DNA from: JAUQQI01 sp042408785
GTDB taxonomy: Bacteria; Chloroflexota; Dehalococcoidia; JAUQQI01
Direction of reading: 5' to 3'
DNA length: 12,452 bases
Assembly (NCBI GenBank): GCA_042408785.1
Contig: JBHOQU010000053.1
Coordinates: forward strand, 1-12,452
The notes below the pieces were generated by a model that was not told where the DNA came from, did not search any database, and worked only from the letters and a program-made list of their open reading frames with translations. The position numbers were made by a program, and so were the translations under genes. How positions within the stretch are numbered: the stretch's first letter is position 1; every line of letters starts with the position of its first letter. Shown here piece by piece: positions 1-6,032 of the stretch.

Positions 1-295
1 CCTGGGGCTCACGGAAGAGGAGTTGGCGTTCTATGAGGCGCTGGAGGCCAACGACAGTGCTGTGAAGGTCCTGGGCGAGCCCACCCTCAAGAGGATCGCC
101 CAGGAACTGGTGAAGGCAGTCCGCGAGAACGTAACGGTGGATTGGGCGATGCGAGAGAATGTGCGAGCCCAGTTGCGGGTTATTGTGAAACCCATCCTGA
201 GGAAGCACGGTTATCCCCCAGACAAGCAGGAAAAGGCAACCCAACTCGTGCTTGAGCAGACCGAAGTCCTTTCCGCTGAGTGGGCACGAACATAG
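1..295 (+). CDS. hsdR: Type I restriction endonuclease subunit R, C-terminal end (partial)
   Basis: The open frame enters from the left edge (first whole codon at base 2) and stops with TAG at 293-295, giving about 97 residues. It begins LGLTEEELAFYEAL and carries the helical tail typical of HsdR (DUF3387-type C-terminal domain): VLGEPTLKRIAQELVKAV, NVTVDWAMRENVRAQLRV, ILRKHGYPPDKQEKAT. HsdR is the ATP-dependent translocase and nuclease subunit of type I restriction-modification complexes. This tail lies after the nuclease and helicase motor domains and is thought to help docking to the HsdM/HsdS methylase. The TTG at 23 is an internal Leu codon, not a start. Whether the rest of the gene and the hsdM/hsdS genes are intact lies outside the window. 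The family assignment is firm because the motif string is highly conserved. Confidence 0.9.
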   Translation, partial: LGLTEEELAFYEALEANDSAVKVLGEPTLKRIAQELVKAVRENVTVDWAMRENVRAQLRVIVKPILRKHGYPPDKQEKATQLVLEQTEVLSAEWART

Positions 296-586
296 CGGTC
301 CTGCCTGTTTTGGGGCCGCATTCCCTACCTGTGGCCTCAAATGTAGAGCCAGAGCGACTGCCCTTGCCTACCCTTGCGTCCCTAGCCCGGCAGAAGAGGT
401 GCCGGCGAAAGCCTCTCCTCAAAGGTCCTCAGCTCAGGCCACCAGGGCCCACCGTAGTGGACAAAGGTAAAACTCTGGCGCGGGCCTTCGGAGAGACCTT
501 TGCCCTACCTCGTAACCAGCTTCCGCTTATTACGGTGGCGGTTAGAGTGCCGGGTAGTGTTGTAATGTCAGGCGCATAGCCCCTGG
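296..586. other. Unassigned stretch between hsdR and the IS982-like element
   Basis: These 291 bases contain short open frames on both strands, none with a recognisable domain or a convincing ribosome binding site, and the base composition looks less GC-rich than the flanking genes. Because the IS982-like element at 587 interrupts tnpB on its other side, this is where the missing tnpB C-terminal half would be expected on the minus strand. I could not find the RuvC-II/III or CxxC zinc-finger motifs here, so either the rest was deleted or it has decayed. A small hairpin, GCCCC-T-GGGGC (579-589), and a direct repeat of GGCGCAT (571-577 and 587-593) sit at the element border. I see no tRNA, CRISPR array or clear promoter. 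Confidence 0.4.
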
Positions 587-604
587 GGCGCATTATGCGA
601 ATTA
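587..604. repeat. Left terminal inverted repeat of the IS982-like element
   Basis: The sequence GGCGCATTATGCGAATTA pairs with 1522-1539 at 16 of 18 positions in inverted orientation. It also contains the small palindrome CGCA-TTA-TGCG and overlaps the transposase stop codon (602-604 on the minus strand). Confidence 0.7.
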
Positions 605-1452
605 GATTAGGCGGAGGGTCATAAGGGTGTGGGCAAGGATGGTGGCGGCGGTGCGGGTCAGCAGGCCCCAGAAGGTCTTGGCCCCATGACGGGCGAGCCC
701 CAGCTGCTCCGTGAGCTGGGCGACGGTGGTCTCGATGTGGTTGCGCAGGCGGGCTAAGGGCCTGGGGAAGGGCTTTCGGCAAGGCCCTGCGCTGGGCCCG
801 GCCGGGCATCAGCACCACCTGCACCCCCTGCTCCCGCCAGCCCTCCACCCATCGCCGGCCGCAGAAGCCCCTGTCCAGGAGCAGGCCCCGCACCCCTGCC
901 CATACCAGCAGCTGGTCGGCCACGGCCCGCTCATCGAGGGCGGCCGGCACGCTGGCCCAGGCCCGCACGAGCCTGCTGGCCAGCTCGGTGCGCAGGGCCA
1001 GCCGGAAGCCGTAGGACCACTCGCTGTGGGCGCAGTCCCAGCCGAAGCCGGCCACCAGGCCCCTGCCAACGGTCGGGGCCCCGCACCCGGCTGGGATGCT
1101 TCACGGGCAGGGCAGCGGTGTCTACCTGCTGCCAGGTATCCTGGGGCAGGTGGGCCAGCAGGCGCTCCCGCAGCGCCTCGAAGGCGCCCCAGAGCCAGCG
1201 CACCCGACGGTTGAACTCGCTCCGGCTGGGTAGCCTGGGGAAGCAGTGGCGCCAGCCTCGCCTCACCTCCTCCAGGAAGGCGGCCTCGCTCCGCCGCCCC
1301 AGCAGGTGGCGCAGCAGGGCGATGGTGAGCAGCTCGGCATCGGTGCCGGCGGGCCTGGGCCCAGGGCGGCTGGGGACGGCCACGACCCCTGCCCTGATGG
1401 CATCGTCCACCAGGACGTAAACATGGACGAACAGGTCAGCAAGTGGCATCAT
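602..1452 (-). pseudogene. IS982-like DDE transposase, broken by two frameshifts
   Basis: Read on the minus strand, three frame segments join into one transposase of about 283 residues, close to full length. Segment 1 (1452 to about 1065) starts MMPLADLFVHVYVLVDD and carries the first catalytic Asp in QQVDTAALPVKH and the RVRGPDRWQGP motif. Segment 2 (about 1065 to 760) runs GFGWDCAHSEWSYGFRLAL to the second catalytic Asp in GLLLDRGF and RAQRRALPK. Segment 3 (about 770 to the stop at 602-604) gives RLRNHIETTVAQLTEQLG, holding the catalytic Glu, then AKTFWGLLTRTAATILAHTL. The DDE residues and family signatures all survive, but the reading frame slips near 1065 and again near 760, where the sequence has runs of C and G. 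The protein cannot be made as one chain unless both slips are sequencing errors. IS982 is my best family match; a related IS4/IS5-type family is the alternative. Confidence 0.8.
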
Positions 1453-1521
1453 GACTGGGGGCCCTCCGCAGTTTTGGGAGTCACATTCCAGTTACTGCTG
1501 CGGTCGGCCCCCTCTTGTCAA

Positions 1522-1539
1522 TAATTCACATGATGCGCC
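1522..1539. repeat. Right terminal inverted repeat of the IS982-like element
   Basis: TAATTCACATGATGCGCC is the partner of 587-604 (16 of 18 matches). It lies about 70 bp upstream of the transposase start at 1452 and forms the junction with the broken tnpB gene, whose reading frame hits TGA inside this repeat. Confidence 0.7.
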
Positions 1540-2159
1540 TTAAGGCCCTCTTTAAGGGCTTGGGCGCCTCCACCCCCATCCCGTCAGACAGCACCAGGAA
1601 CGACGCAAGGCCCAGGTCCACGCCCACCGGCTCCCCCTGCCGGGGCGGTGGACTGGGCCGCTCCACCTCACAGGTCATGCTGGCGTACCACCGGTCCGCC
1701 TCGCGGGATACGGTAGCCGAGAGGACGCGGGCCTTGCGTGCGGCCAGCAGCGCCGCTCCTTGGTGCGCACCTTGCCGAGGCGGAGCAGCTGCCCAGGGCA
1801 GGGCAAAACCCGAAGGGAGCCGGTAAGATGCGCCTTGTTGTCGTCCAGGCTCTTTTTACGCTTAAAGCGGGGCCTTCCCGCCCGGCCCTGCCGCCAGTTT
1901 TTGAAAGCCCGTTCTAAACTTGACATAAGCTTGGTAAAGCTTATGTCAAGTTTGCGCCTCCTGGGGTGCGACCCACCAGGGGGCATTGGTTCGGTTCCAG
2001 CGGTTCCACTCCCGGTGAAGCTCAAAGGCCGTGGGGCTGCGCTGCCCCTGCGCCAGCGCCTCAAGGCAGCGGGAAAGCCCCCGGCGCCCCCCCGGGCTTG
2101 GCCGGCGCCACGCGGGCGGCACGGTTGGGGTCCAGCTCGAAGCGGAAGGCCTCGTACAT
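1530..2159 (-). pseudogene. tnpB: TnpB (RNA-guided endonuclease of IS200/IS605-type elements), truncated and frameshifted
   Basis: Reading leftward from ATG at 2157-2159, the N-terminus MYEAFRFELDPNRAAR is the standard TnpB opening. A slip near the C7 run at 2087-2093 leads to RCLEALAQGQRSPTAFELHREW...NAPWWVAPQEA. A perfect palindrome at 1916-1953 then interrupts the gene. It resumes as LERAFKNWRQGRAGRPRFKRK...LTGSLRVLP...LRLGKVRTKER. A further slip near 1757 leads to ARKARVLSATVSREADRWYASM and GEPVGVDLGLASFLVLSDG, which contains the first RuvC Asp (GVDLG), then EAPKPLKRALRRI. The frame ends at TGA inside the right inverted repeat of the IS982-like element. About half of a usual ~400-residue TnpB is left; the later RuvC acidic residues and the zinc finger are missing. 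No tnpA is visible. TnpB is a nuclease guided by an RNA from the element's own end; this copy is certainly dead. Confidence 0.88.
1916..1953. repeat. Perfect 38-bp inverted repeat inside tnpB (palindrome copy 1)
   Basis: The left arm AAACTTGACATAAGCTT (1916-1932), a 4-nt loop GGTA and the right arm AAGCTTATGTCAAGTTT (1937-1953) are perfect inverted copies of 17 bp. The core TTGACATAAGCTT is shared with copy 2 at 12145-12173; the outer AAAC/GTTT pairs are particular to this site. It lies between the tnpB segments PQEA and LERAFKN, which are close together in intact TnpB proteins, so it appears to be inserted DNA. It is AT-rich against the GC-rich background. It is followed by coding sequence rather than a T run on either side, so a terminator role is unlikely. 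Confidence 0.9.
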
Positions 2160-2182
2160 CCGTTCGACTGACTAGATGATAA

Positions 2183-2458
2183 CAAAATCGCCAGCTGCTG
2201 TCAGCCCCCGTGGGCCGGGGCGCCGCCGATGCCGGGCGGGGCCACCTGCCCCCCCGGGAGTGGCAGGTGGCCCTGCTGGTCGCCGATGGCAAGAGCAACC
2301 GGAAGATTGCCGACGCCCTGATAATCGGCGAGCGGACGGTAAAGTCCCACGTGGCCAAGATCATGGCGAAGCTGGGGGTGAGCTCCCGGGCCGGAATCGC
2401 CGCCTGGGTGAAGGACCGGGGCCCGGAGGCGGCTTCAGAGCCTAAATTTCCGTACTGA
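2183..2458 (+). pseudogene. LuxR/NarL-type DNA-binding domain, remnant of a regulator
   Basis: An open frame follows an in-frame TAA at 2180-2182 and ends with TGA at 2456-2458. It encodes a complete GerE-type helix-turn-helix: LPPREWQVALLVADGKSNRKIADALIIGERTVKSHVAKIMAKLGV in overlapping blocks, followed by SSRAGIAAWVKDRG. In this family the domain sits at the C-terminus after a receiver or other sensory domain. Nothing like that is present here; the sequence upstream is the start of the oppositely oriented tnpB gene. A GTG at 2210 could start a stand-alone 82-residue protein, but I see no good ribosome binding site. The simplest reading is a regulator decapitated by insertion of the TnpB element; a small free-standing HTH protein is the less likely alternative. 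Its targets are unknown. Confidence 0.75.
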
Positions 2459-2476
2459 CGCCGCTAAAGTTCCGTA
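2442..2476. repeat. Short tandem-like direct repeat at the end of the LuxR remnant
   Basis: CTAAATTTCCGTA (2442-2454) and CTAAAGTTCCGTA (2464-2476) match at 12 of 13 positions, 22 bp start to start. The first copy overlaps the last codons of the LuxR remnant. The regular two-turn spacing could be a binding site pair or a small duplication; nothing else identifies it. Confidence 0.5.
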
Positions 2477-2731
2477 TTTTCCCGGATGATTTTGGGCCGG
2501 TCCTGGTCTATGCTGTAGTTGGGCGTCGGGTTGGGGCCCGCAGGCCCCTGGACCGGAAACCTACCGGCTGCCAGTACGGCGCGCCTCAGCTTCTCCGCCC
2601 CCGGCCACTTGTCAAGGCTTTTCGGTTTTTGGGATCGGGGCGGGTGGGACGGTCCGCCGTTGGGTAGCACGGCCGTGGGCGCCGGCTATGGGCTGGCTAC
2701 TTCCCGGCCGCGGCCGACCGCCCGGACGGGG
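2459..2731. other. Noncoding upstream region of the cox-type maturation operon
   Basis: No frame here has a recognisable protein. A minus-strand frame (2670 to 2464) contains KSLDKWPGAEKLRRAVLAAG, which looks faintly protein-like but has no family I recognise and no start context. A perfect 6-bp hairpin, GGGGCC-CGCA-GGCCCC (2533-2548), is visible without a following T run, so it is not a clear terminator. The region leads into a TATAAT box at 2732. Confidence 0.4.
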
Positions 2732-2737
2732 TATAAT
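2732..2737 (+). promoter_or_regulatory. Probable -10 box of the moxR-coxE-xdhC-mocA operon
   Basis: A perfect TATAAT stands alone in very GC-rich sequence, ending 33 nt before the TTG at 2771 and 42 nt before the ATG at 2780. No good -35 hexamer is seen about 17 bp upstream, so activation by a regulator or an atypical sigma factor is possible. The expected transcription start is near 2744. Confidence 0.5.
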
Positions 2738-2779
2738 CTTGTATGGAAACGCCTGAAAGAGAACACCGACTTGCCCGTG

Positions 2780-3694
2780 ATGAATTCGCCCCGCGAAGTT
2801 CAGCAGGCCCTGCAGGGTCAGAAATACATTGCCGACCTGGGTCTTGCCACCGCCATATTCTTGGCCCTGAAGCTTAATAAGCCCCTCTTTCTCGAGGGCG
2901 AGGCCGGCGTCGGCAAGACGGAGATCGCCAAGGTCCTGGCCGCGGCCCTGGATACCCGGCTCATCCGGCTCCAGTGTTACGAGGGCCTCGACGTCAATAC
3001 GGCCGTCTACGAGTGGAATTACCCCCGCCAGCTCCTGGAGCTCCGCCTCATCGAGGCCGGCGGACGGGAGGGGTCCCGGGAGGAGGCGCTGGCCGACATC
3101 TTCCGGCCGGAGTTCCTGCTCAAGCGGCCCCTGCTCCAGGCTATCGAAGACAACCAGTCCCGGCCGCCGGTGCTCCTTATCGACGAGCTGGACCGGGCCG
3201 ACGAGGAGTTCGAGGCGTTCCTCCTGGAGGTCCTTTCCGACTGGCAGATAACCATCCCGGAGCTGGGAACCATCCGGGCAAGCCGCCCGCCGGTGGTGGT
3301 CATAACCTCCAACCGGACCCGGGAGATTCACGACGCCTTAAAGCGCCGCTGCATTTATTACTGGATAGACTACCCGACCTTCGATAAGGAGCTGGCCATC
3401 GTCCGCACCCGGGCGCCGGGGGTGCCGGAGCGGCTGGCCCGCCAGCTGGTGGCCTTTATCCAGGAGCTGCGCCGGGTGGAGCTTTACAAGGTTCCGGGGA
3501 TCGCCGAGACCCTGGACTGGGCCGCCGCCCTGGCGGCCCTGGACCAGCAGGACCTCACCGAGGAGGCGGTGGATTCCACCCTCGGGGTCATCCTCAAGTA
3601 CCAGGACGACATCGCCAGGGTGCGGGGGGGCATCGTCCGCGAGCTGCTCGAGCGGGTGAAGCAGGCGCAGGCGGTGCCCCGGACCGAACGCTGA
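2780..3694 (+). CDS. coxD: MoxR-type AAA+ ATPase (CoxD-like)
   Basis: From ATG 2780 the product is 304 residues, normal for MoxR/CoxD ATPases. It shows Walker A GEAGVGKT (residues 40-47), Walker B VLLIDE (131-136), sensor 1 with TSNRT (176-180) and a candidate arginine-finger stretch ALKRRC (187-191). These ATPases act as chaperones with VWA-domain partners. CoxD of CO dehydrogenase clusters is needed for maturation of the Mo-Cu active site, and a similar role is inferred here from the CoxE, XdhC and MocA neighbours. The frame is open far upstream (to 2519), but that part is not protein-like. A TTG at 2771, preceded by GAAAGAG at about 2755-2761, is a serious alternative start that would add three residues. 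It is the first gene of its operon, 6 nt before coxE. Confidence 0.88.
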   Translation: MNSPREVQQALQGQKYIADLGLATAIFLALKLNKPLFLEGEAGVGKTEIAKVLAAALDTRLIRLQCYEGLDVNTAVYEWNYPRQLLELRLIEAGGREGSREEALADIFRPEFLLKRPLLQAIEDNQSRPPVLLIDELDRADEEFEAFLLEVLSDWQITIPELGTIRASRPPVVVITSNRTREIHDALKRRCIYYWIDYPTFDKELAIVRTRAPGVPERLARQLVAFIQELRRVELYKVPGIAETLDWAAALAALDQQDLTEEAVDSTLGVILKYQDDIARVRGGIVRELLERVKQAQAVPRTER

Positions 3695-3700
3695 GGGGCC

Positions 3701-4924
3701 ATGGCCGCCGTGTCTGGAAGCGAGGGGCCCCCTTTGGGAGGTCACCTCTTTGAACACCTGGTGCTCTTCGGCAGGTTTCTTAGGGCCCTCGGCCTGGAGG
3801 TCGGCCCCGGCCAGGTCATCACCCTGGGCGAGGCCCTGAAGTATATTGACATAACCAACCGGCAGGAGTTCTTTTATGCCGCCCGGGCCATCCTGGTGAG
3901 CCGGCGGGAAGACCTGCCCATTTTCGACCTGGCCTTTGAATACTTCTGGCGGCCCCGCCGAAATCCCCTCCCCATCCCGGTGGAAGTAAACCCCGAGCTG
4001 GTCCGCCGCCAGCTCCGGATGCCTCCCCTGGAAATATTCCGGCCGGCCGACGAGAAGCCGCCCGAGCGGAGGCGTGATGAGTTGGTGGTTTTGGAAAAAC
4101 AGCTCACCTACAGCCCGGTGGAGGTCCTGCGTAAGAAGAACTTCGAGGCCTTCACCTGGGAGGAGGTCCAGCAGGCCAAGGCCCTGCTGAAGACCCTCGT
4201 CTGGCGCATCAGCCCCCGCCGGACCCGCCGCTACCGGCCGGGCCGGGACCGGCGCCGCCCGGACTTCCGGCGGCTCCTGCGCCGGAACCTGCGGCACGGG
4301 GGCGAGCTGGTTCAGCTGGCCTTCCGGGAGCCCAAGTTCAAGCCGCGGCCGCTGGTGGTCCTCTGCGATATCAGCGGCTCCATGGAGCGCTACAGCCGGA
4401 TGCTCCTCCACTTCGTCCACACCCTCACCAACGGCCTGGACCGGGTGGAGGCCTTCGTCTTCGGCACCCGTCTGACCCGGATCACCCGGCAGCTACGGCG
4501 CAAGGACATCGACGAGGCCCTGGCCGAGGTTGTGCGGGTGGTGGACGACTGGTCTGGGGGAACCCGCATCGGGGACGCCATCAAGACCTTTAACTACAGG
4601 TGGGCCCGGCGGGTGCTGGGCCAGGGGGCGGTGGTCCTCATCATCAGCGACGGGTGGGACCGCGGCGATGTCTCCGTGCTGGCCCGGGAGATGGCCCGGC
4701 TCCAGCGGAGCTGCCACCGGCTCATCTGGCTCAACCCCCTGGCGGGGATGCGGGGCTTCGAGCCCCTGGCCCGGGGACTCCAGGCGGCCCTGCCCTTCGT
4801 GGATGACTTCCTCCCCGCCCACAACATCGAGAGCCTGGAAGGGTTGGGCAAACTGCTCTCAAACCTGGACGAACGGCGACCGGCCCGCCGCCAGCGGGTA
4901 AGCCTGCCGGCTACCGTAGGCTGA
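3701..4924 (+). CDS. coxE: VWA domain-containing CoxE-like protein
   Basis: The product is 407 residues from ATG 3701. The N-terminal part (HLFEHLVLFGRFLRALGLEVGPGQ, then a FFYAARAILVSRREDLPIFD stretch) is typical of CoxE-like proteins. A very basic linker follows at about 170-205. The C-terminal von Willebrand A domain keeps the metal-ion-dependent adhesion site: DISGS (223-227), Thr in GGTRIG (288) and Asp in ISDGWDRGD (317). CoxE works with the MoxR ATPase in maturation of molybdenum hydroxylases; pairing with the gene just upstream supports this. The start is uncertain: GAGGGG lies only 2 nt before ATG 3701, so GTG 3710 (11 nt away) may be used instead. No signal peptide is seen; the protein should be cytoplasmic or membrane-peripheral. 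Confidence 0.88.
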   Translation: MAAVSGSEGPPLGGHLFEHLVLFGRFLRALGLEVGPGQVITLGEALKYIDITNRQEFFYAARAILVSRREDLPIFDLAFEYFWRPRRNPLPIPVEVNPELVRRQLRMPPLEIFRPADEKPPERRRDELVVLEKQLTYSPVEVLRKKNFEAFTWEEVQQAKALLKTLVWRISPRRTRRYRPGRDRRRPDFRRLLRRNLRHGGELVQLAFREPKFKPRPLVVLCDISGSMERYSRMLLHFVHTLTNGLDRVEAFVFGTRLTRITRQLRRKDIDEALAEVVRVVDDWSGGTRIGDAIKTFNYRWARRVLGQGAVVLIISDGWDRGDVSVLAREMARLQRSCHRLIWLNPLAGMRGFEPLARGLQAALPFVDDFLPAHNIESLEGLGKLLSNLDERRPARRQRVSLPATVG

Positions 4925-4943
4925 AGCAAGGAGGGAGACGGGA

Positions 4944-6032
4944 ATGCAGGAAGTGATCCCCGAAGTCGAAAACTGGCGCCGGCAGGGCCTTAAAGTGGCC
5001 CTGGCCACGGTGGTCAAGGCCTACGGTTCGGCCCCCCGGCCGGCCGGGGCGAAGATGGCGGTGGCCGAGACCACCGACTTTGCCGGCTCGGTAAGCGGCG
5101 GCTGCGTCGAGCTAGCCGTCATCGACGAGGCCCTGGAGGTTTTAAAGACCGGCCGCCCGAAGCTGGTAAGCTACGGGATAACCCAGGATATGCTCTGGGA
5201 GGTGGGCCTGGCCTGCGGGGGCATCATCCACGTCTTCATCGAGCCCCTGGATGCGGCTTCCCAGGTTTACGAGGTCCTCAAGGCCCGGCTCGAGGCCCAG
5301 GCCCCGGCGGTGGCGGCCACGGTGGTCCGCTCGGAAAGGCTGCTCGGGCGCAAGGCCCTCATCCTGGACGACGGCTCGGTGGTAGGGTCCCTGGGCGACC
5401 CGGAGCTCGACGGGCAGGTGGCGGCCGACGCCCTGGGGGCGCTGGAGGCGGAGCGGCCGGAGCTTAAGGTCTACCGGGCGGGAGCCGAAGAGGTGGAGGT
5501 GTTCTTCGACCCTTACCCGGCGCCCCCGAAGCTGGTGGTCCTCGGCGGCGTCCACACTGCCATCCCCCTGGCCAAGATGGCCAAGGAGGTCGGGTTTCGG
5601 GTGGTGGTGGCCGACCCCCGGGCGAAGTTCGCCAACCGGGAGCGGTTCCCTACGGCCGACGAAATCCTGGTCGCCTGGCCCGACGAGGCCCTGGCCCGGG
5701 TCGGGGTTGACCGGTCAACATATATAGCCATCCTCACCCACGACCCGAAGATCGACGAGCCGGCCCTTAAGGCCGCCCTCAACTCCCCGGCCCGGTACAT
5801 CGGGGCCATCGGGGCCCGAAAGACCCACGCCGAACGGGTCGAAAAGCTCAGGTCGTGGGGTTTTACCGACGAGCAGATAGGCCGCATTCACGCCCCCATC
5901 GGCCTTAACATCGGGGCGATCAGCCCCGAGGAGATCGCCGTGAGCATCCTGGCCGAGGTCATCGCCGTCCGGCGGCAGGCCGAGCTGGGGCGCCGTCCGC
6001 GGCCGACGGCGGCGGAGGTGAGGGGGTCGTGA
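4944..6032 (+). CDS. xdhC: XdhC/CoxI family molybdenum cofactor insertion protein
   Basis: The product is 362 residues with a strong ribosome binding site, AAGGAGGGAG (4928-4937), 6 nt before ATG 4944. The N-terminal XdhC/CoxI domain carries GSVSGGCVE (48-56) and ACGGIIHVFIEP (90-101), the conserved Cys-containing motifs. The C-terminal Rossmann-like domain begins KLVVLGGVHTAIPLA (about 196-210) and contains YIGAIGARKTH and the family signature PIGLNIGAISPEEIAVSI. XdhC binds molybdenum cofactor, protects it while its sulfido ligand is added, and hands it to xanthine dehydrogenase-type enzymes. The loop reads GGVHTA rather than the commoner GxGHxG; this variant looks tolerated rather than damaging. 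The gene ends in a GTGA overlap with mocA, so the two are likely translationally coupled. Confidence 0.93.
   Translation: MQEVIPEVENWRRQGLKVALATVVKAYGSAPRPAGAKMAVAETTDFAGSVSGGCVELAVIDEALEVLKTGRPKLVSYGITQDMLWEVGLACGGIIHVFIEPLDAASQVYEVLKARLEAQAPAVAATVVRSERLLGRKALILDDGSVVGSLGDPELDGQVAADALGALEAERPELKVYRAGAEEVEVFFDPYPAPPKLVVLGGVHTAIPLAKMAKEVGFRVVVADPRAKFANRERFPTADEILVAWPDEALARVGVDRSTYIAILTHDPKIDEPALKAALNSPARYIGAIGARKTHAERVEKLRSWGFTDEQIGRIHAPIGLNIGAISPEEIAVSILAEVIAVRRQAELGRRPRPTAAEVRGS

Larger units (their letters stand above)
587..1539 (-). mobile_element. IS982-like insertion sequence, inactive, about 953 bp
   Basis: The element is delimited by imperfect terminal inverted repeats: left GGCGCATTATGCGAATTA (587-604) and right TAATTCACATGATGCGCC (1522-1539). 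The reverse complement of the right end matches the left at 16 of 18 positions. It encloses one minus-strand transposase gene that fills most of its length. A length just under 1 kb and a single DDE transposase fit the IS982 family. The transposase stop codon lies inside the left repeat, an unusually tight but possible arrangement. No target-site duplication is visible next to the repeats, so one end may have been altered after insertion. On its right side the element runs directly into a truncated tnpB gene. Confidence 0.7.

Noticed and set aside
587..604. CRISPR-type or other array around the repeated GGCGCAT strings
   Set aside because: Only two direct copies and one inverted copy exist, and they are explained by the inverted repeats of the IS982-like element.
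711..1214. Long plus-strand open frame, 167 codons
   Set aside because: It lies opposite the IS982-like transposase. Its Pro/Ala/Gly-rich translation shows no domain; it is a GC-rich shadow.
1916..1953. Palindrome copy 1 as a rho-independent terminator
   Set aside because: The stem is AT-rich, it sits in the middle of a former coding region, and no T tract follows on either strand.
2533..2548. GGGGCC-CGCA-GGCCCC hairpin as a terminator or riboswitch
   Set aside because: There is no T run, no conserved aptamer features, and it lies upstream of the likely promoter; probably chance in GC-rich DNA.
2464..2670. Minus-strand frame of 68 codons containing KSLDKWPGAEKLRRAV
   Set aside because: A short stretch looks protein-like, but there is no ribosome binding site, no family I recognise and no continuation on either side.
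2519..2779. N-terminal extension of the MoxR frame by about 87 codons
   Set aside because: The translation is low in protein-like features, includes the TATAAT box, and MoxR proteins begin near the chosen start.
3843..3855. TTGACATAA-like string inside coxE, and another inside the peptidase gene near 9605
   Set aside because: Both lie in intact coding sequence, lack the AAGCTT part and the second arm, and cause no gene break; chance matches to the palindrome arm.
3338..4420. Minus-strand open frame of 360 codons
   Set aside because: It is antisense to coxD and coxE with no recognisable domain, and is explained by high GC at third codon positions.
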